Origin: Croceicoccus naphthovorans
Lineage (GTDB): Bacteria > Pseudomonadota > Alphaproteobacteria > Sphingomonadales > Sphingomonadaceae
NCBI RefSeq assembly: GCF_001028705.1
Contig: NZ_CP011771.1
Span: 130,681 to 194,680 of the forward strand
DNA length: 64,000 nt
Reading direction: 5' to 3'
The notes beneath the pieces were generated by a model. That model had not been told where the DNA came from and made no database searches. It worked only from the letters and a program-made list of their open reading frames with translations. A program made the position numbers and the translations under genes. Below, piece after piece: positions 58,470 to 64,000 of the stretch. The first letter of the stretch is position 1; each line of letters opens with the position of its first letter.

Positions 58470-58781
58470 ATGAACGCACTTACCAAGTCCCTCGACATCC
58501 CGGCTTTTGACCCCATCAGCTATGACGCCGCGGTCCGCGCCGCGACTATCCGCGCCCAGCACAGCTTCTTCGACAGCCACGTGATCGAGAACGACGACGG
58601 TTCCTTCAGCGCCATCGACGAAGGCGACTACAACGCCCTGCCCCAGGACCTGATCGACCGGATCGTCCATTCCGTCCCGGGCATGATGGCCGACGACTTC
58701 GACGAAGCGAACATCGCCCGCGCCGCAAGCTTCATGAGCGTGGTGATGGATCCAGACTGGGACGCGGATTGCCCGTTCTGA
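58470..58781 (+). CDS. Conserved plasmid hypothetical protein
   Basis: 103 residues: MNALTKSLDIPAFDPISYDA, then HSFFDSHVIENDDGSFSAIDEGDYNALPQDLIDRIVHSVPGM. Acidic, no recognised domain. AGGAGG eight bases before the ATG, and an intrinsic terminator follows, so it is a monocistronic, probably well-expressed gene. Confidence 0.7.
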   Translation: MNALTKSLDIPAFDPISYDAAVRAATIRAQHSFFDSHVIENDDGSFSAIDEGDYNALPQDLIDRIVHSVPGMMADDFDEANIARAASFMSVVMDPDWDADCPF

Positions 58782-58816
58782 AATGATCATCCGCCGCAGC
58801 GCCGGAGGGCACCGAC

Positions 58817-58841
58817 AAGGGGCTCTCCGGCCCCCTTTTTT
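58817..58841 (+). terminator. Intrinsic terminator
   Basis: GGGGC (58819-58823) and GCCCC (58830-58834) with a 6-base loop, followed by TTTTTT (58836-58841), 36 bp after the 58470-58781 gene. Confidence 0.75.
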
Positions 58842-58908
58842 GCGTGTCCAGATAAAGCGCAGCCGAGGCATCGAGCCCCGGCTGCGCTGGTCTCTGCCGA
58901 GACCGGTT

Positions 58909-59136
58909 TCAGCTTGCCCGCAGGCGCTTCTCCGCTTCGTCCAGGCCGAGCTTTCCAAGAGCGGCGAAGAATGCTTCAACCCTCTCAAACGGAGCCTTGC
59001 CGAGTGCTGACTTCCTCAACAGTTCGGCCATGGCAACCTGCTCGCTTTCCCGCAGCTTCGCTTCGCGCGCTTCCAGTGCACTCCGCTCCTTTGCGATCGC
59101 CTGTCGTTCCGCTTCAAGACTTCCTTTCCTGGCCAT
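58909..59136 (-). CDS. Small coiled-coil protein (DUF6437-like)
   Basis: 75 residues from ATG 59136: MARKGSLEAERQAIAKERSA, then LEAREAKLRESEQVAMAELLRKSALGKAPFERVEAFFAALGKLGLDEAEKRLRAS. N-terminal half a charged coiled coil. Resembles small plasmid mobilisation accessory or DUF6437 proteins; the label is tentative. Divergent from the transfer operon. Confidence 0.65.
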   Translation of the reverse strand: MARKGSLEAERQAIAKERSALEAREAKLRESEQVAMAELLRKSALGKAPFERVEAFFAALGKLGLDEAEKRLRAS

Positions 59137-59604
59137 GATGATACCTCGTGGGTTGGCGCTGAAACCTCCCGTGCGCGAGGATTCCAAGCAGCGCTGTTAG
59201 TGGCAAGCCCTGTGCCATCGGCCCTGCAAATAAATTGTGCTGCCCGTCCTGTAATCAGCGGCGTTTCTTGGCTCCAGGACAAGCGGTCAAGGCTCGACTC
59301 TATGCGCATCAAAGACCAGAAACCACCCACCAGACACATGGCATCGGATTGAGGGGAAGAGTTGCAGACCGTACACTGCGGTGCAGTTTTAAGAATGGCC
59401 AAAAGCAGTATGTTTACGCGCAATGCTTCTTGTATTCGGGTATATTACATGCTGGCCAGGAGCTTCTGAAGCGGCAGAACTACGCCATTTCGGGCGTAAT
59501 ACGATGTGATACGCCCCGCTGCCTGCGACCTTTCGCTTGCCACCCTCTTTGCGATAGCCTAAATTCTCCCTCGCGCAATTCCCGCCAGGCCCTTTTCGAA
59601 GGGG
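59137..59604. other. Spacer before transfer operon, possible oriT
   Basis: 468 bp, AT-richer than its flanks. Contains inverted repeats ACTGC-GGT-GCAGT (around 59377-59390) and GGGCGTA/TACGCCC (59492-59498 and 59510-59516). Lies directly upstream of the RHH-traD-traA genes, the usual position of oriT for MobF plasmids. No nick site recognised. Confidence 0.35.
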
Positions 59605-59901
59605 TTGGCGATGACAGATACGGTTCTGATTTCGGTGCGGTTGCCGCAGCCGATTGCCGAAGCGGCCAAGGCCGCTGCCGAAGCGCAAAAGACCTCCCGC
59701 TCCAATCTCGTGCGAATCGCGCTTGAACATTTTCTCGATGGCGTCGCGGGCGCTTCCGAACTCGACCGGCGGCGGCAATTCTCGCTCGAGTATCTCTTCC
59801 TCGCGCTCGACCTCATTATCCAGCGCCAATATACCGATGTGCACGGCGAACTTCTCGCCGAAGCCGAGGCCCGGATGGAGGCGCTTTGTGGCGCGGCCTG
59901 A
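59605..59901 (+). CDS. Ribbon-helix-helix protein upstream of traD
   Basis: 98 residues (or 96 from ATG 59611). RHH domain VLISVRLPQPIAEAAKAAAEAQKTSRSNLVRIALEHFLDG, then a helical tail. By position it could be the relaxosome accessory or operon repressor, like TraD-adjacent CopG proteins. Its stop overlaps the traD start at 59888 by 14 bp. Confidence 0.7.
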   Translation: MAMTDTVLISVRLPQPIAEAAKAAAEAQKTSRSNLVRIALEHFLDGVAGASELDRRRQFSLEYLFLALDLIIQRQYTDVHGELLAEAEARMEALCGAA

Positions 59902-62230
59902 CACCTGGTCCGACCGCCGCCGCCCGGGCAAGCTGCAGCATCATTCGGCGCGCGGCAACATGCCGCGCAATGCCGGCGACTTCACCCGCGGCTCGCAGCT
60001 CATCACCCATGAATTCCTGATGTGGTTCGCGTCGGCACGGCTTCCGTTTCTGGTCTGGTTCTTCACCTTCCTCGGCGTGCTTTCGGTGGTCCTGGCGCTG
60101 CGGCTTGAGAGCCAAGAAGTGCAGATGATCGGCATGCGCATCTATGCCGCCGGATGGCAGTTCATGGAGTTCTCCGATGCCAAGGTGATCAACCTCACCC
60201 TGCCATCGGGAGAGGTCGTTCCCGCCCCCATCGGCATGGTTGCTTCGCACCCCGATGTCGCTGTTGCCTGGGAGCGGATGATGCGCGCGATACGGGGTTC
60301 GTTGTTCATCTCGCTTTTCGTCGCCGTGCCGCTTTCGATCTGGTTCGTCGACTTCTCCCGGCGGCGCGGAAAGTCGATCCTCGAAGAGCGTCACCAGCGC
60401 GGCGCCATGCTTGTCGATGCTGCCGATCTTGCATCCGTCATCACCGATCACAACCGCGCCGCACTCGCCTAGGAAGTCGCCGAACGCTTGCCGGGAAGGA
60501 CCATGGACGAGGTGCTGGCGATGCCGTTGGCGACGCGCAAGGCAGCAGGCATCCATCATGCCTATTCGCTCGCCGGTGTGCCCTTCCCCTGGCGCACCGA
60601 ACAGGCGCACACGATGATGATCGGATCGACCGGAACCGGCAAGACGACGCAGATGCGCGCGCTGATCGCGCAGATGCGCAAACGCCGCGACCGGGCCGTC
60701 GTCTTCGATCTCACCGGCGCCTATGTCGAGGCCTTCTACAACCCCGAGACGGACACGATTCTCAATCCCATGGACGAGCGCTGCCCGTCCTGGTCGGTGT
60801 TTGCCGAAGCGAAGAACCATGCAGACTTTACCGGCATTGCCGCGGCCCTCCTGCCCGCCGATGGCGGCGGGGCCGAACCCTTCTGGATGCTGGCGGCGCG
60901 CACGCTCTTTGTCGAGACCTGCATGCGCCTGATCAAGCTCGGCAAGGCGACCAACCAGGCACTGGCAAGCCGGCTGATGATGGCCGACCTCAAGGAGGTC
61001 CACAAGCTGCTCGAGAATACCGTCGCCGACCCGCTGACCGCGCCCGAAGCAGCCAAGATGGCCGAATCGATCCGGGCGGTATTCAACACCAATGCGCAGG
61101 CGCTGCGCTTCCTTCCCGAGGGGAAGGAGCCCTTCTCGATTTGCGACTGGATCCGCGCCTCAGATCAGCCCGGATCGATCCTGTTCATCACCTCATCGCA
61201 CAATGAACTGGTGCTCAATCGCGCGCTGCTCTCGCTCTGGATGAACCTTGCGGTACACACGCTGATGCGCCTGCCGCGCACGCGCGACTTGCGCACCTGG
61301 TTCTTCTTCGACGAGGTTCACGCGCTCCACCGCCTGCCAGCCATCGAGGACGGGCTGCAGACCGCGCGCGGGTTCGGCGGAGCCTTCGTGCTGGGCATCC
61401 ACAGCTTCGCCAAGCTTGCCGAAACCTATGGCAAGGAAGGCGCGCAGAACCTGGCTTCGCTCGCGCGCACCAAGCTCATCCTTGCCGCCGCCGATCGCGA
61501 TACCGCCGAGCATTGTTCGGATTTCATCGGCCACCGCGAAGTGCGCATGATGGATGAGGCATACAGCTACGGCTATTCGAACATTCGCGATGCCGCGACG
61601 ATCACCCCGCGAAGCGAAGTCCAGCCCCTGGTGCTGCCCGACGACATCATGAAGCTTCCGTCGTTGCGCGGCTTTCTGGTCTTTCCCGAAGGCTTCGATG
61701 CCGCGCGGATCAGGCTTTCCTGGAAGGACTACCCGAGTGTCGCCGAAGGCTATGTCCTGCGCGAGAATGTCGAGCCGATCGAATTTGCTGAAGAGGCTGA
61801 CGAGGAGGATCAGGGCGATCCGGATACAGGCGGGCGCGAGACCCGCGATGCGCCCGCGCCCGAGCCGGAGATGGAGCCGGACGACGACCGGGAGTCTGCT
61901 CTTGAGGCATCCGCGGACGAAGACGAACCGGCCCAGCTAGGGAGCCAGGACAGTGGCGACAATCCACCTGTCGCCAGCAGCCTGTCGCGCGCGATGAGCT
62001 ATCGTCCGGGTATGCCCGAAGCCGAACCGTCTGCCATGCAGCGCGCCGATGAAACTGCCTCTCGCCCTCACGTGAACGCGAAGGCAGTTGGCAAGGGCAA
62101 GCAAGTCTCGCAAACGACGCGCGAGCTCTCCGAAGCGCTCGAACCCGAACGCGGAATCGAGCGCACCGCAGCCGGTCCAGGCGAAGCCCAATTGCCCGGA
62201 CTCGATGCCGATGACGGCATCGGGATGTAA
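59888..62230 (+). pseudogene. traD: TraD/VirD4-type coupling ATPase, interrupted by TAG
   Basis: 780 codons from GTG 59888. N-terminal membrane region with two transmembrane helices (LPFLVWFFTFLGVLSVVLAL and GSLFISLFVAVPLSIWFVDF), then TAG at 60470-60472 in AALA-stop-EVAERLPG, where relatives have Gln, a single C-to-T change. Downstream, in the same frame, the whole ATPase is present: Walker A MIGSTGTGKTTQM, Walker B WFFFDEVHAL, and a long acidic C-terminal tail. It couples the relaxosome to the secretion channel. A restart at 60503 (ATGGACGAGG) would make a soluble ATPase without membrane anchor. Confidence 0.8.
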
Positions 62231-62235
62231 CGGCG

Positions 62236-64000
62236 ATGCATTCGATCGCACCGGTTCGGTCCGCAGGCGGCGCAGCCGACTATTTCGCGAACGACAATTA
62301 CTACACGGCTGAAGAGAACGCGGAAGCCGGGGTCTGGGGCGGCGAAGGTGCGCGGCTGCTTGGGCTGGAAGGCGACGTGGGTCGGGATGCGTTCGAAGCG
62401 GTGCTCGGCGGCAAGCTGCCCAGTGGCGAGATGGTGGGGCAGGTCGAGGGGCGCAGGCTGGGTCTCGATCTCACCTTTTCGATGCCCAAGTCCGCATCGA
62501 TCCTGGCGCTGGTAACTGGCGACAAGCGCATCCTCGATGCACATCTTGTCGCAGTCAAATCGACCATGAGCCAGCTTGTCGAAAAGCGCCTTGCCGAAGC
62601 GCGCAACTACGAGCGCAACCGCAATGGCGAACCCGAAAAGACCGGCAATCTCGTCTATGCCCTGTTCGCTCACGACACGAGCCGCGCGCTCGATCCGCAA
62701 GGCCATGTCCACGCCGTCGTCGCCAACGCTGACGCGCGATCTGAAGGGCAACTGGAAGGCGCTGTGGAACGGCGAGATCTGGAAGAACAACACACCATCG
62801 GGCAGTTCTACCACGCCGCGTTTCGCGCCCGGTTGCAGAGGCTGGGATACGAGACCGAGGCGTCTGGCAAGCATGGGGCCTTCGAGATCAAGGGGTGCCC
62901 AAAGAGGTCATCAAGGCCTTTCCACGCGCACTGCCGAGATCGAGGCGAAGATCGCGGAGACCGGCGCCACGAGGCTCGCCACCAAGAAACAGATCACGCT
63001 TTTACACCCGCGATCCCAAGCTCCGATGTCGCCGACCGACAAGCGCTGGTCGAAGGCTGGCAGGCGCGTGCGGCGGAACTGGGGTTCGATGGCAAGGCGC
63101 TGGTTGCCGAAGCGCAGGAACGCGCTGCAACGCAGGCTCGCCCCACCATGCGCGAGACTGCAAGCCAGGCCTTTGCCGAAGTCACGACACGCATATCGGC
63201 TGCTCTAAGACTGCCTAGCGATCTCGCCGCATCCGGACCCGCGGCGCTGTTCCTTTCGGCAGAGACGATCAAGGGCGCAGCATGCGACCGCTTCGGCGAT
63301 CCGGCATCTCTCCGAACGCGAGGCGGCGTTCAGTCCGCATGCGATCCTTTCGCGCTGCGCTGGGCTTCCAGATCAGGGGGCTAGAAGGCGAGGCGGTGAT
63401 CGAGCGTATCGGGCAGCTGATCGAGAGCGGTCAGCTCATTCCCGGAAAGTCCGACCGTCTCGACGGGCATTTTGATCTCGTGACAACACCCGAGGCGCTG
63501 GCGCGCGAGCAGCAGATTCTCGACCGCATCGATGCCGGTGCCGGAAATGGCCGCGCGTTCATGGCGCCCGACGTGGCGGTCGAACGCTTGCAGCAGGCCG
63601 CGCGCGAACTGGGACGCGAACGCGCAGGGGCCGAGGACTGGCAACTCAATGCCGGGCAGCTGTCGGCAGGCGTCGCGGTCCTGTCGGGCGAGGACCGGTT
63701 TCTCAACATCCAGGGCGTGGCTGGCGCGGGCAAGTCGACCCTGCTTGGCGCGGTAGCGAAGGTGCTGGCCGAAGACGGCGTGCGCCTCGTTGGCCTTGCC
63801 TTCCAGAACAAGATGGTTGCTGACCTGCGCGGCGGCGGCAGTCAGGCGATGTCGGTCGACGAGATGCAGGCGGCCGGGATCGAGGCCTATACCATCGCGC
63901 GTTCGTCAGCACTTATGGCTCGGCCGCAGCGCGCGGGGAAGGCGAGCGGTTCGAGGCGGCGAAGGCTGAGCTCAGGGACACCGTCGTTGTCACCGACGAG
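62236..64000 (+). pseudogene. traA: TraA/MobF relaxase-helicase with several frameshifts, 3' end outside window
   Basis: Starts at ATG 62236 (MHSIAPVRSAGGAADYFAND). The relaxase domain is present: LTFSMPKSASILALVTGDKR and the metal-binding HGHVHAVVANA-type motif (DPQGHVHAVVAN). From about 62729 the reading frame changes repeatedly: an extra base at 62729, a missing base near 62804, losses near 62896 and 62923, further indels near 63003 and 63031, near 63352 and near 63899. Correcting them restores familiar sequence (RDLKGNWKALWNGEIWKNN; VPKEVIKAFSTRTAEIEAKI; LNIQGVAGAGKSTLLGAVAK with Walker A). The nominal 382-residue frame ending 63384 is therefore chimeric. Confidence 0.75.

Noticed and set aside
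62236..63384. Treating the 382-residue frame as an intact short relaxase
   Set aside because: Its middle and end are shifted-frame sequence. The native relaxase sequence appears in alternating frames.
1..64000. CRISPR array or rRNA operon
   Set aside because: No regularly spaced direct repeats with unique spacers and no conserved rRNA segments were seen.

Overview
The window is high-GC alphaproteobacterial DNA, most likely part of a large conjugative plasmid of a sphingomonad (Novosphingobium/Sphingobium/Sphingomonas type). This host call is an inference from gene content: a ParA/ParB pair, a RepA-type initiator with iterons, an accessory ParB, a GHKL ATPase, ArdC, many DUF plasmid genes (DUF736, DUF1173, DUF2493, DUF3768), and a TraD/TraA (MobF) transfer region. 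No rRNA, tRNA or CRISPR array was recognised.

Layout. 1-1134: end of a metal/drug efflux operon (TolC-like protein and a His-rich periplasmic protein). 1203-7870: transposition module with a tyrosine recombinase, a TniA-TniB-TniQ operon, two winged-helix-like proteins of unknown role, and a WGR-domain remnant at the junction with the backbone. 7902-12177: parB, three perfect 16-bp palindromes (candidate parS), parA, iteron origin, repA. 12254-22514: a primase-like protein and a very large methyltransferase/helicase ('strawberry notch' type) split by a 5.1-kb RIT element (three overlapping tyrosine recombinases, 85-bp inverted repeats, one secreted-protein passenger). 22611-24601: AbiE-like nucleotidyltransferase and nuclease/wHTH pair. 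24863-32534: accessory ParB, GHKL ATPase, ArdC (broken by an ochre codon) and small DUF genes.

32590-42398 is a defence-type island. An Abi_2/AbiF-like HEPN gene is interrupted by an IS66-family element with an exact 8-bp target duplication, and that element is itself interrupted by an IS110/IS1111-type element. Upstream of abi lies a candidate structured RNA ending in a terminator. Next comes a four-gene operon with a ubiquitin-like protein, a DUF6791/ThiF E1-like enzyme and a DUF6527 protein, divergent from an XRE-ImmA repressor/protease pair. 42666-55722: more backbone genes (SRAP, SLOG fold, DUF1173, thermonuclease, SSB, MucR) and three toxin-antitoxin loci (TacAT-like, a DUF2384 antitoxin without partner, HipBA). 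56104-64000: DUF2493 protein, small genes, an RHH protein and the start of the transfer region.

Cross-cutting observations. At least eight genes share a leader made of a G-rich tract, usually a short hairpin, then the ribosome binding site. Two other genes share a C-tract/stem leader. Several transfer-related genes carry reading-frame lesions: TAA in ardC, TAG in traD, multiple indels in traA, and one indel in a pentapeptide-repeat gene. Either transfer functions are decaying or the sequence carries uncorrected errors; the sequence alone cannot decide.
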